Below are positions 36,310 to 44,850 of a DNA stretch of 64,000 nt, piece by piece. Position numbers and translations under genes: made by a program. The notes under the pieces are model-generated. The model was not told the DNA's origin, did no database searches, and was given only the letters and a program-made list of their open reading frames with translations. How positions within the stretch are numbered: position 1 is the stretch's first letter; every line of letters begins with the position of its first letter. Source of the DNA: Pseudomonas sp. Irchel s3h17 (GTDB lineage: Bacteria; Pseudomonadota; Gammaproteobacteria; Pseudomonadales; Pseudomonadaceae); NCBI RefSeq assembly GCF_900187505.1, contig NZ_FYDL01000021.1, forward strand, positions 1 to 64,000, given 5' to 3'.

Positions 36310-37270
36310 GGGCCGGCCTCCTGGCGCTCCAATGACACAGGCTGAGCACACAGGCCGCGCCGGCCAGGTGCAAGCGTACCCAGTGCAGCCCCCACAGTTG
36401 CAGGGTCAACCTCGGGTCGCGGTGTTTCAGGCTTTGCCGCAGGCTCAGTAGCAGCGCGGGCAGGCTGGTGACAAACAGCAGCAGCAACGCCAGGTGGGGC
36501 AGGCCCTTGAACAAGGCCGAAAGGGCCATGAAGTCCAGCGCCCAGGCGACGAGCGACAGCAGTGGGAAACGCAGCAGGCGCAAGCTCACGCCCTGGCTGC
36601 GCAGCAGTTGCAGGTGACTGCCCTGGCGCCACAGTTCCTTGCCCATCCATTCGCGCCAACTGCCTTCGTAGCCCCAATGCAGGGCGACACTTTCATTGAC
36701 CGACAACAGTCGCGCCCCCGTTCCGCTCAGGCGCAAGGTCAGGTCCTTGTCCTCTCCGGTACGCAGGCTTTCGTTGAAGCCGCCGATGGCCACAAAGCGT
36801 TCGCGGCGCATCAGCAGGTTGGCCGAGGGCAGCCATTGCACCGGGTGCATCGCCTGGGTGGTCGGGCGCAGGGTGCGGCGTTGCCAGGCGTGGGCAAACC
36901 ACGGCGCCTGGAGTGGGGTGTGCAGATCCAGTGCCAGCACGTCGGCCTGCCCGGCCAGTTCCAGCCCCGTCAGCAAGGTCAGCCAGTTGGTCGGCATTTC
37001 GATGTCGGCATCGATAAACGCCAGCCATTCGCCGCTGGCCAGCGCTGCGCCGCGATTGCGCAAGGCGCCGATGTGCAGGCCGGGATGGCTCGACACGTGA
37101 GCACCCAGGTTACGGGCGATCTGCGGTCCCTGATCATGGGAGCCGTTGTCGACCACAATCAGCTCGCACTCAAGCCCCGCCGATTTCGCCGCCAAACGGG
37201 CCGACTGCAAGGTCCGCGCAATGTGTCGCGCCTCGTTGAACATCGGAATGACAATGCTGATGCGGCTCAT
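36302..37270 (-). CDS. Family 2 glycosyltransferase B
   Basis: A 322-residue protein starting MSRISIVIPMFNEARHIART at ATG 37268-37270, with a typical GT-A domain (IVVDNGSHDQGPQIA, WLAFIDADIEMP with the DXD, GGFNESLRTGEDKDLTLRL) and a C-terminal hydrophobic region of two helices. It overlaps the next gene by eight bases and the polymerase gene by four. Confidence 0.87.
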   Translation of the reverse strand: MSRISIVIPMFNEARHIARTLQSARLAAKSAGLECELIVVDNGSHDQGPQIARNLGAHVSSHPGLHIGALRNRGAALASGEWLAFIDADIEMPTNWLTLLTGLELAGQADVLALDLHTPLQAPWFAHAWQRRTLRPTTQAMHPVQWLPSANLLMRRERFVAIGGFNESLRTGEDKDLTLRLSGTGARLLSVNESVALHWGYEGSWREWMGKELWRQGSHLQLLRSQGVSLRLLRFPLLSLVAWALDFMALSALFKGLPHLALLLLFVTSLPALLLSLRQSLKHRDPRLTLQLWGLHWVRLHLAGAACVLSLCHWSARRPARG

Positions 37271-38637
37271 GCCTGGCGCTCCGGCAAGGGGCTTTGTTCG
37301 GCCTTCAGGCGCAGCACCCAGGACATCGCCAGCATGATCCACAGGTATTTCTGGTTCGCGGCGCTGAGGAACAGCAAAAACAGCATCAGCGACAACAGGC
37401 TCATGGCCAGGTGCGTGACCAGGTCGGCCTGTTCCCACTCATGGCGCTTGAGCCAGGCTGCGCGGGCGCGCTGCAGGTTGAACAGGCCCGTGCCGAGCAG
37501 ACCGACAAACAGCAACCCGGCCGGAATACCCAGCTCACTGAACGTTTCCAGGTAGGTGTTGTGGGCACGACGGTACAACTCGTCGGCGCTGCCCTTGATC
37601 GAGAATGCCTTGGCGTAGCCGGTGACCGAGTAGTGCAGCGGGAAGGTACCCGGGCCCGAGCCCAGCAACGGGTTTTCCTGGATCATCTTGCTGCCGACCA
37701 CAATGTACGAAGCGCGACGCCCCAACGACTCGTCACGGTGGGTACTGGCACCGGAGCTCAGAATGCTCAGCGACTGGATGCGCGCCAGGTATCCGGCCGG
37801 CATGGCGTAGATGGCCAGCGGAATCACGATCGCCGCGCCGAGCATGGCAAACCCCAGGTGACGCGGACGAATGCGTGGTAACTGGGCACGGTAGTGGTAC
37901 AGGCCGATGAGCAGGGTGATGAGCAACACCACAAACCCGGAACGGGACTCGGTCTTGGTCATGCCGCCCAACAACAACAGGCAGCAACCGCCCCAGAGCA
38001 AGCGTTGCCACAGGCCGGGACTCTTGAGCAGCAACAACGACGCCAAGGGGACGGCGAAAGCGATCAGCAGGGCAAAGGTGTTCGGGTCGACCAGCAGGCC
38101 AGCGGCGCGCCCCTGTGCCTGATACTTGATGGAGAACATCGCCAGGGCGCACGTCAGCGACACGCTGAGGGTCGCCAGTCGACAAAACATCATCATGTTC
38201 ATCTCGCGGCCGATCAGCAGGGTGATCACGAACAGCACCAGGCCGACGCTGATTTCACGCAGGTTCATCAGGGACAGGTCCAGGTTATCGGTCAGCAGCA
38301 TGCTCAGGAAGTACAGCACCATGAACCCGATCAGAAAGCGCCACAGGTTGCTGCGCAAGCGCTCGGACGGAATCTGGTGCACCGCCAGTTGCAGGCACAG
38401 GACCAGCGCCAGGGATGCGCCCAGGAGTTTTGCCCCGGTCGGGGTGCTGTCCTTGAACAGACCTTCAAGCGGAACCATTGCCACGATCCCCAGCAAGCCC
38501 CAGGCCGGCCGGCGATACAACACCGCCACGCCAACGATACCCAGCACGGCGCCGGGGGCCAGGTACGGCCAGGGACTGGCCAGCAGCACCAGAGAGGCCA
38601 GCCCCAAAAGGCTGACCAGCGACAGAGGGATGATCAT
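37267..38637 (-). CDS. Wzy/WaaL-type O-antigen polymerase-like membrane protein
   Basis: A 456-residue protein with about 10-12 helices and a large periplasmic loop carrying GSKMIQENPLLGSGPGTFPL and AHNTYLETFSELGIPAGLL, the hallmark of the O-antigen ligase/polymerase family (PF04932). In a cluster with wzx, wzz-like and wza genes it is most likely the Wzy polymerase of the repeat unit. Start MIIPLSLVSLLGL at 38637. Confidence 0.87.
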   Translation of the reverse strand: MIIPLSLVSLLGLASLVLLASPWPYLAPGAVLGIVGVAVLYRRPAWGLLGIVAMVPLEGLFKDSTPTGAKLLGASLALVLCLQLAVHQIPSERLRSNLWRFLIGFMVLYFLSMLLTDNLDLSLMNLREISVGLVLFVITLLIGREMNMMMFCRLATLSVSLTCALAMFSIKYQAQGRAAGLLVDPNTFALLIAFAVPLASLLLLKSPGLWQRLLWGGCCLLLLGGMTKTESRSGFVVLLITLLIGLYHYRAQLPRIRPRHLGFAMLGAAIVIPLAIYAMPAGYLARIQSLSILSSGASTHRDESLGRRASYIVVGSKMIQENPLLGSGPGTFPLHYSVTGYAKAFSIKGSADELYRRAHNTYLETFSELGIPAGLLFVGLLGTGLFNLQRARAAWLKRHEWEQADLVTHLAMSLLSLMLFLLFLSAANQKYLWIMLAMSWVLRLKAEQSPLPERQA

Positions 38638-39722
38638 GCGCGAGCCTCCTGTGCAGTGCGGATATACAACTGCGACCAGCGCTCGGCGAGGGCCCGCAGG
38701 TCGTAGCGGTCGAGTTGGGTGCGGCGGGCGTTTTCCGTCAGCGCGCGAGCCAATAGCGGTTCGTTGAGCAGGGTTTCCAATTGTCGCGCCAGCGCCGGGC
38801 TGTCGGCAGGTGCGGCGAGCAACCCGTTGTGCCGGTCTTCGAGCACATCGGGAATGCCACCGACCCCGAACGCTACCACCGGTACTCCGGCCTGCATGGC
38901 CTCCAGCAGAATCATGGGTGTGCCTTCGGTGCGCGAGCTGATGACCAGTGCATCGAACTGCGTCCACCAGGGGCCCATCTCGGTCTGGTAGCCCGGCAGC
39001 GTAATGCGTTCCCGCAAGCCGGCAGCGTCGATGCGTGCCACCAGGGCGGGTCGTTCCGGGCCGTCACCGAGCATCACCGCATGCAACTGCGGATACTGCT
39101 GGCACAGCGGGATCAAGGCATCGAGGAACAGGTCCGGGCCTTTCTCGTAGCTCAAGCGTCCGACGTAGCCGGCCAGCCAGCGCTGTTGATCGGCGCTGCG
39201 TTGGGGCAGGGCATTGGCCGCCGGCAAACCGTTGGGAATCACCTGGAGCTTGTCCGCCCGGACACTGGCATGCCGGCACAGCACCGCAATGCTCTCGGCC
39301 ACGCAGACCACCCGGTCCACCGACGCCGTGCGGCACAGTTGCAGGCTGAGCCAGGTGTAGAACTTCTGTTTGCGGCTGCGCGGGGTGAAGCCGTGCTGGG
39401 TAGTCACCAGCGGCAGGCGCAGCAAGGTCGCGGCGACCCAGCCCAACACCAGGCCCTTGAAGTTGTGGGTGTTGATCAGCGGACGTTCGTCGCGCCGTTG
39501 GCGCAGGTGCCGGATCAATTCACCCAGTCCCGCGCAGGCACGGCAATCGACCCCGGCGGCGCGAAACCGGGCGATGAGTTCGGGCGGCGCATCGAGGAAC
39601 AGCACCTGGTGCTGGCCGGGCGTTGCCAGGCAATGGTCCAGCAACATCCGCTCGGCACCGTAGAACCCGCCGCTGCCGAGCAGATGAATGATCGGCAGCG
39701 CAGGAGCGGTCTGCCCGTTCAA
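38634..39722 (-). CDS. Family 4 glycosyltransferase
   Basis: A 362-residue GT-B enzyme: N-terminal acceptor half (HLLGSGGFYGAERMLLDH) and C-terminal nucleotide-sugar half with VGRLSYEKGPDLFLDAL, MLGDGPERP and the EX7E-type block SSRTEGTPMILLEAMQAGVP. It is retaining by family and cytosolic or peripheral. Four-base overlaps on both sides. Confidence 0.9.
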   Translation of the reverse strand: MNGQTAPALPIIHLLGSGGFYGAERMLLDHCLATPGQHQVLFLDAPPELIARFRAAGVDCRACAGLGELIRHLRQRRDERPLINTHNFKGLVLGWVAATLLRLPLVTTQHGFTPRSRKQKFYTWLSLQLCRTASVDRVVCVAESIAVLCRHASVRADKLQVIPNGLPAANALPQRSADQQRWLAGYVGRLSYEKGPDLFLDALIPLCQQYPQLHAVMLGDGPERPALVARIDAAGLRERITLPGYQTEMGPWWTQFDALVISSRTEGTPMILLEAMQAGVPVVAFGVGGIPDVLEDRHNGLLAAPADSPALARQLETLLNEPLLARALTENARRTQLDRYDLRALAERWSQLYIRTAQEARA

Positions 39723-41311
39723 TTGCGCATCCAGTGCAGGAAGCTGGGGACGGTCCAGTTCGGGTGCGGATTGTTCGGCAACGCTTTCTGGTCGTTGATC
39801 ACCAGCAGAACCGGCAAGCCCAGTTCGCGGCTGATTTGCGCCGGGTGTTTGAAGCGATGGTCGAAGAACTCACGGACATAGACCAGGGCGATCGCCAGCA
39901 GCAGCCCGGTGAACAGGCCGAACGGAATAATCAGCAACGGTTTTGGAAATGCCGCCTCGGTGGGTTCGAACGGTGGGCTCAGGACCCGTGCGTTCGACAG
40001 GTCGTTGTCGAGCAGGCGCGCGGTACTGCTTTCGGCAAAGCGCTGGGCGTAGGTGGAGAACGCGGTATGCAGGGCGTTGATTTCGGTGTCCATCTGCCGC
40101 AGCTTGCTCTGGGTTTCCTGCAACTGGTGGATACGCTCCTTGTACTCGGCAATGCGCGCGATTTTCTGGTCGATCACCGAACTGATGACCGCCAGGTCGT
40201 TGGTCCGCTCCTGAATCCGGTTGCCGACCACTTTCAGGAACTGCTGGCGGCCGCGGGTAATTTGTTCGCGGGTCAGCAGCATCGGTTCACTGCCAGGCTG
40301 GAACACTGCCAGGTCGTTGTTGTAGCGCGTGACCAGAATCGTCAGCTGTTCGCCGAGCTGTTTGATTTCCCGGTCCTCGAACGCCACCTTGTCCACGGTG
40401 GTGGTGAAGGTGTAGGGGAAGGTGTAATCGCTGAACCTGGCGTTGCCGGCGTTACCCAGGTTGGCCTTCAGGTAGTCGAGCCAGCGTTGGTTTTCCAGCA
40501 GGCGGTCGCGGTACAGGTTCAGTGCCTGTTCTTCCGTGTTGATGGCATTCAGGCGGAAGGTGATTTCCTCCTTGGGATCGGACGAACCGACGCGCTCCAG
40601 CAGCCCCAGCCGCGTACCTTCCAGGCCGTCGAGGCGGGTCTGGTATTGCAGTTTCTTGGTTTCATAGAACGTTTGTGGCAAGTCGATCGATTGCAGTTCC
40701 TGACGGTTTTGCAGGTAGTTCTGCAGCAGTTGCGCCACGAAGTCGGTGCCCTGCTTGGGGTCGCCAAAACTGTAGATGATCGAGATCACATTGGAGCCAG
40801 GCAGGGTTTCGACCTTCAGCTTGTCGATGGCCTCTTGCGTCAGCCCGTCCAGGGTCGTATCGCGCACCGGGTCGACTTCCAGCCCGAACAGCTGGCGCGC
40901 CGGGTTGATCACGTACTCGCGCAGCGGGTTGATCAGCAGGTTGCGCAGCGGGTCGGTCACCACTCTGGCGAGCAGGCCCGGGGTCGGGTTGTACTCACCC
41001 TTGTCGCGCAGCTGGCTGATGGTCTGGCGAATCAGCGCGGGTGAACGCAGGATGTTGGCCTCGGTTTCCATGTCCGACAGGGTCGGCGGGACGAAGGTCG
41101 CATTTTCCTGGGTCAGGGAGGTGGTGGCATCCCCCTGGGACAGTTTCTTGGACTGCACGATCACTTGCGCGGTGATATCGAAGCTCTGTTTGAGCACCAG
41201 CGGCAGTAGCAGGGCGATCACTGCAAAGATCAGGAAGACTCGTTTGACCAACTGTTTGTTGGCGAAAAAGATCCTGAAGAACTCATGCAGGTAGTTTTCT
41301 TTTGGATTCAT
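39719..41311 (-). CDS. Wzz-type chain-length/co-polymerase protein
   Basis: A 530-residue protein with transmembrane helices at about 25-42 and 465-485, a large periplasmic part with coiled-coil stretches (about 215-270 and 340-430), and a proline-containing second-helix region (FPKPLLIIPFGLFTGLLLAI). It lacks a cytosolic kinase domain, so it is the polysaccharide co-polymerase half only, with the ATPase-like partner encoded separately at 42379. It would set polymer length and link synthesis to the Wza exporter. Confidence 0.88.
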   Translation of the reverse strand: MNPKENYLHEFFRIFFANKQLVKRVFLIFAVIALLLPLVLKQSFDITAQVIVQSKKLSQGDATTSLTQENATFVPPTLSDMETEANILRSPALIRQTISQLRDKGEYNPTPGLLARVVTDPLRNLLINPLREYVINPARQLFGLEVDPVRDTTLDGLTQEAIDKLKVETLPGSNVISIIYSFGDPKQGTDFVAQLLQNYLQNRQELQSIDLPQTFYETKKLQYQTRLDGLEGTRLGLLERVGSSDPKEEITFRLNAINTEEQALNLYRDRLLENQRWLDYLKANLGNAGNARFSDYTFPYTFTTTVDKVAFEDREIKQLGEQLTILVTRYNNDLAVFQPGSEPMLLTREQITRGRQQFLKVVGNRIQERTNDLAVISSVIDQKIARIAEYKERIHQLQETQSKLRQMDTEINALHTAFSTYAQRFAESSTARLLDNDLSNARVLSPPFEPTEAAFPKPLLIIPFGLFTGLLLAIALVYVREFFDHRFKHPAQISRELGLPVLLVINDQKALPNNPHPNWTVPSFLHWMRN

Positions 41312-41328
41312 GGCCGGTCACCTGAGCG

Positions 41329-42354
41329 TTAGTCACTGTCACTGTCTTTGTCGTCCAAGCGATAACTGAAGCTCATGCCCACGCCCTGGAAGAGCACGAC
41401 ATCCGCCAGTTGCCGCGCCAGTTCACCGGCGCTGGCCAGTTTGGTCTTGGGCACGAAGAGCATGTCGTCCGGTTGCAGGTAGGCGATCTGCGTGGCGTCG
41501 CCGGACAGGGCCGCGTCGACGTCATAGTGGCGGGCTTCGACCTGATTGCCGTTGCGCCGCATGATCACCACCGAATCCAGACGGGCCTTGGCGTTGGCGC
41601 CACGCGCCAGGGTCAGGGCCTCGAGCACCGAGATCGGCCGCCGGACCGGGTAGGCACCCGGTTGGCCGACTTCACCGAGCACGAACACTTCGTTGCCCTG
41701 GGTGGACTTGAGCATCACGTCGACGGTCATCCGTCCCGGCAACTGCGCATAGCGCGTGTTCAGGAAGGTTTCCAGCTGGCTGACGCTCATCCCTTGCAGG
41801 GGCACGGCACCGACTTCCGGAAAGCTCGCGTAACCGTCGTTGCCCACGATGATTTCCCGGCTCATACCGGTGACCGGGTGGTTCAGCGTGCTTTTGAGGT
41901 TGTTCTCGTTGCTCAGCGGGCTGATCACCTGCACGGTCAACTGGTTGCGGTTGGGCTGGAACAGCATCTTGCGTTGATAGGCACGCTGGATTTCATCGCG
42001 TGCCTGCTCGCTGGTCAGCCCCTCGATTTTCACCGAGGTGTTGGCGCCCGGCAGCGCAATGGTGCCGTCCGGCAATACCAGTTGGCTGCCGTTGAGCTGG
42101 CTGGCGGCGGTGAAATTCAGGCCGATCTGGTCACCGGATTGAATACGGTAGGCCGATGAGCCTGAGGTGCTGACGTGGAAGATCACGTCCAGTTTGTCGC
42201 CCGGGCGCAGGGTCTGTTCGACCTTGGGCATATCGGTGGCCTGGGCGTTGGCCGGTGCGGCGGTGAGGATCTGCACCGGCATGCTCTGGGTTTCGGTGTG
42301 GCTGGAGCAACCTGCTAGAGGCAGCAACAGCAGGGCAAGCCATTTCGCGTTCAT
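41329..42354 (-). CDS. wza: Wza-type outer-membrane polysaccharide export lipoprotein
   Basis: A 341-residue protein with lipoprotein signal (LAGC, Cys16). It has a Poly_export/SUGAR-binding domain (LRPGDKLDVIF, YRIQSGDQIGLNF) and SLBB-type domains (VFVLGEVGQPGAYPVRRPIS, MLFVPKTKLASAGELARQLA). It forms the outer-membrane channel for the polymer. A C-terminal helix that spans the membrane in E. coli Wza is not obvious here. Confidence 0.88.
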   Translation of the reverse strand: MNAKWLALLLLPLAGCSSHTETQSMPVQILTAAPANAQATDMPKVEQTLRPGDKLDVIFHVSTSGSSAYRIQSGDQIGLNFTAASQLNGSQLVLPDGTIALPGANTSVKIEGLTSEQARDEIQRAYQRKMLFQPNRNQLTVQVISPLSNENNLKSTLNHPVTGMSREIIVGNDGYASFPEVGAVPLQGMSVSQLETFLNTRYAQLPGRMTVDVMLKSTQGNEVFVLGEVGQPGAYPVRRPISVLEALTLARGANAKARLDSVVIMRRNGNQVEARHYDVDAALSGDATQIAYLQPDDMLFVPKTKLASAGELARQLADVVLFQGVGMSFSYRLDDKDSDSD

Positions 42355-42378
42355 GAGGTCATCCTTTGGCTGCTGTCT

Positions 42379-43023
42379 TTACAGGTTGTTGTAGAGCCAT
42401 TTGGGCATGTAGTACTTGCGGCCGTTGAAGATGCTGCCGACCAGCTTTGCCCCGGCCTGGGTCAGGCGCTGGCCGGCCGCTTGTGCGACTTCCCAGCGGG
42501 TGTCCTCGGCACGCACCACCAGCACCACGCCGTCCACCAGGGTGCTGATGACCAGGGTGTCGGTGGCCGAATACACCGGGTCGCCGTCGATCACCACAAA
42601 CCGGTACTGCTCGGCCAGTTGCTTGAGCAGGGGGCGTAGCTGCTCGGGTGTGAGGTGCTCGGCACCGCGTCGATGGTGGCCGTTGGGCAGCACCAGGAAC
42701 GGCAGACCCGTCAACTGCGTGACGCAATCGTGCAGCGGTGGCGCGCTGTCGTGGTTGAACACCAGGTCGCGAAAACCTCGCTCCTTGTGCAGCCCCAACT
42801 GCTGGCTCAGGTTGTTGGCGGACTGGCTGGCATCGACCAGCAGCACTTGGCCGCTGCTCATTTCCGCCAGTTGCCGGGCCAGCACTAGGGCACTGCTGCT
42901 GGTTCCGTCGCCGCTGTTGGCGGCCGTCAGGAACAGGACGCGCAGGTCCTGGTCGAGTACGGTCGAGGTCAGGTTGGATTCGCTCGGATTGGCGATGGTC
43001 AAGCTTTTGGTTGAACCGTCCAT
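42379..43023 (-). CDS. Degenerate CpsD/BY-kinase-like P-loop protein
   Basis: A 214-residue ParA/MinD-like fold related to bacterial tyrosine kinases that partner Wzz. The Walker A site, normally GEGKSS/T, here reads SGDGTSSS (37-44), with Thr41 in place of the lysine. A Walker A' aspartate region (VLLVDASQS) and a Walker B-like VVIDGD remain. The C-terminus has only the short cluster YYMPKWLY instead of a long tyrosine tail. ATG 43023 is chosen (GGAG nine bases upstream; a GTG at 43044 is the alternative). It probably acts as a structural partner of the Wzz-type protein and not as an active kinase. Confidence 0.75.
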   Translation of the reverse strand: MDGSTKSLTIANPSESNLTSTVLDQDLRVLFLTAANSGDGTSSSALVLARQLAEMSSGQVLLVDASQSANNLSQQLGLHKERGFRDLVFNHDSAPPLHDCVTQLTGLPFLVLPNGHHRRGAEHLTPEQLRPLLKQLAEQYRFVVIDGDPVYSATDTLVISTLVDGVVLVVRAEDTRWEVAQAAGQRLTQAGAKLVGSIFNGRKYYMPKWLYNNL

Positions 43024-43024
43024 C

Positions 43025-43771
43025 TCAACTTGCTCCGTGGCCACTGAAAACTTTGAAGGGTGTCTTGAGCAGGATCTTCAGATCCAGCAGCAGACTCTGG
43101 TTGGCGATGTAGCTCAGGTCGAGTTCGACCCGTTGATCGAAATCGATGTTGCTGCGTCCGGAGATCTGCCACAGGCCGGTCATGCCAGGGTAAATGCTCA
43201 GGCGCGCGAGGTGACTGTCCTTGTAGCGATAGGCGTTGAACGAGGTAGGCCTGGGGCCGACCAGGCGCATGTCGCCCTTGAGTACATTGATCAGGTTGGG
43301 CAACTCGTCGAGGCTGCTGCGTCTGAGAAACCTGCCAATTGCGGTGATCCTCGGGTCCTTGTCGATCTTGAAGTCGATGGCATCGGCACCGTGCTTGTTC
43401 AGGTGGCGCAGCGACTCCTTGAGGTCCTCGGCGTTGGCGACCATGGTGCGGAACTTGTACATGCCGAACAGGCGCCCGCGGTAGCCGGTGCGTTTCTGGA
43501 CAAACAGCACCGGCCCCGGGCTGCTCAACCGGATGGCCAGGGCCAGGGCCAGCAACAGCGGCGACAGCAGCACCAGCAGGACCAGCGCGCCCAGTGCGGC
43601 GACGACCCGGTTGGTTCGCGACAGGGTCCAGGGGCGCCCGCCGTCACGGCCGGTCATCCAGCCACGACCCTGCATGTGGATCGCTGAATCCAGGCGCATG
43701 CGCTGCGCGGGATCGAGGCGCTTGTCACGACGCATCGTTTGTACCGGCACGTCTTGTTCATGCCCCGTCAT
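43025..43771 (-). CDS. Undecaprenyl-phosphate sugar phosphotransferase (initiating enzyme)
   Basis: A 248-residue PF02397 enzyme (WcaJ/WbaP catalytic-half type) with one hydrophobic helix (about 56-82) and the catalytic core YKFRTMVANAEDLKES, RFLRRSSLDELPNLINVL, LVGPRP and PGMTGLWQISGRS. It lacks the four-helix N-terminal part of full WcaJ. It starts the repeat unit by moving a sugar-phosphate to undecaprenyl phosphate. GGAGG precedes ATG 43769-43771. Confidence 0.9.
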   Translation of the reverse strand: MTGHEQDVPVQTMRRDKRLDPAQRMRLDSAIHMQGRGWMTGRDGGRPWTLSRTNRVVAALGALVLLVLLSPLLLALALAIRLSSPGPVLFVQKRTGYRGRLFGMYKFRTMVANAEDLKESLRHLNKHGADAIDFKIDKDPRITAIGRFLRRSSLDELPNLINVLKGDMRLVGPRPTSFNAYRYKDSHLARLSIYPGMTGLWQISGRSNIDFDQRVELDLSYIANQSLLLDLKILLKTPFKVFSGHGAS

Positions 43772-44850
43772 AAACGCCTCCGTATTGGCGAGGGCTCGTC
43801 CGGGCATGAAGCATTGCCAGCGAGCGACGTTGGGATGACGGGCAGCACGTAATACTCACGGAACCAGGCCACGAAACGCCTGAGCCCTTCATCGAGTGTG
43901 ATCTGCGGGTGAAAGTCGATGTCGTGTTCCAGTTCACCGACATCGGCAAAGGTGTTCAGGACATCACCGGGTTGCAGGGGCAGCAGGTCGACGTTGGCCT
44001 GGCATCCCAGGTGTTTTTCCAGCAGCGCCAGATAGTCCTTGAGCTCGACCGGGCGCTCGCCGCCGACGTTATAGATTTTCCAGGGCGCCATGCTGCTCGA
44101 AGGGTCCGGGTGCTCACGGTCCCAGTCGATGGCCACCCGGGGGGCACGCTCCAGCAGGCGCGCAATGCTCTCGACAATGTCGTCGATGTAGGTGAAATCG
44201 CGCTGGTGCCGGCCATGGTTGAATAGCTTCAGCGGCCGCCCCTGGACGATCGCCTGGGCAAAGCGGATGGGCGACATGTCCGGACGTCCCCAGGGGCCGT
44301 ACACGGTAAAGAAGCGCAACCCGGTGCAGGGAATGCCAAACAGGTGGCTGTAACTGTGGGCCATCAGCTCGTTGGCTTTTTTCGTGGCCGCATACAGGGA
44401 CAGCGGGTGGTTGACGCTGTCATGGGTGGAATAGGGCGTGTGCTGGTTGGCCCCGTAGACCGAACTGGAGGAGGCGTAGATCAGGTGCTTCACCGGATGG
44501 TGCCGGCAGTTCTCGAGAATGTTCAGGAAGCCGCTGAGGTTGCTGTCCAGGTAGGCTTTTGGATTATCCAGGGAGTAACGCACCCCGGCCTGGGCGGCCA
44601 GGTGAATCACGACCCTGGGTTGCTCGCGGGTGAACAGTGCGGCCAGGGCATCGCTGTCCGTCAGGTCGGCCCGCAGCAAGGCGAAGTCCCCCACCTGTTG
44701 ATGAACCCAGCGTACCCGGGCGTGCTTGAGCGCCGGGTCGTAGTAGTCGTTGAAGTTGTCCAGGCCGATGACTTCATGGCCGTCGCGCAACAGCCGCAAC
44801 ACACAATGAGCGCCAATGAAGCCGGCTGCACCGGTGACCAGGATTTTCAT
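43768..44850 (-). CDS. UDP-glucuronate 4-epimerase-like SDR
   Basis: A 360-residue extended SDR: MKILVTGAAGFIGAHCVLRL, an acidic NAD site (GLDNFNDYYDPALKHAR), catalytic Ser and YAATKKANE, and the block RFFTVYGPWGRPDMSPIRFA typical of UDP-GlcA 4-epimerases. With the adjacent UDP-glucose dehydrogenase it predicts a UDP-galacturonic acid supply for the polymer. Four-base overlaps on both sides. Confidence 0.88.
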   Translation of the reverse strand: MKILVTGAAGFIGAHCVLRLLRDGHEVIGLDNFNDYYDPALKHARVRWVHQQVGDFALLRADLTDSDALAALFTREQPRVVIHLAAQAGVRYSLDNPKAYLDSNLSGFLNILENCRHHPVKHLIYASSSSVYGANQHTPYSTHDSVNHPLSLYAATKKANELMAHSYSHLFGIPCTGLRFFTVYGPWGRPDMSPIRFAQAIVQGRPLKLFNHGRHQRDFTYIDDIVESIARLLERAPRVAIDWDREHPDPSSSMAPWKIYNVGGERPVELKDYLALLEKHLGCQANVDLLPLQPGDVLNTFADVGELEHDIDFHPQITLDEGLRRFVAWFREYYVLPVIPTSLAGNASCPDEPSPIRRRL

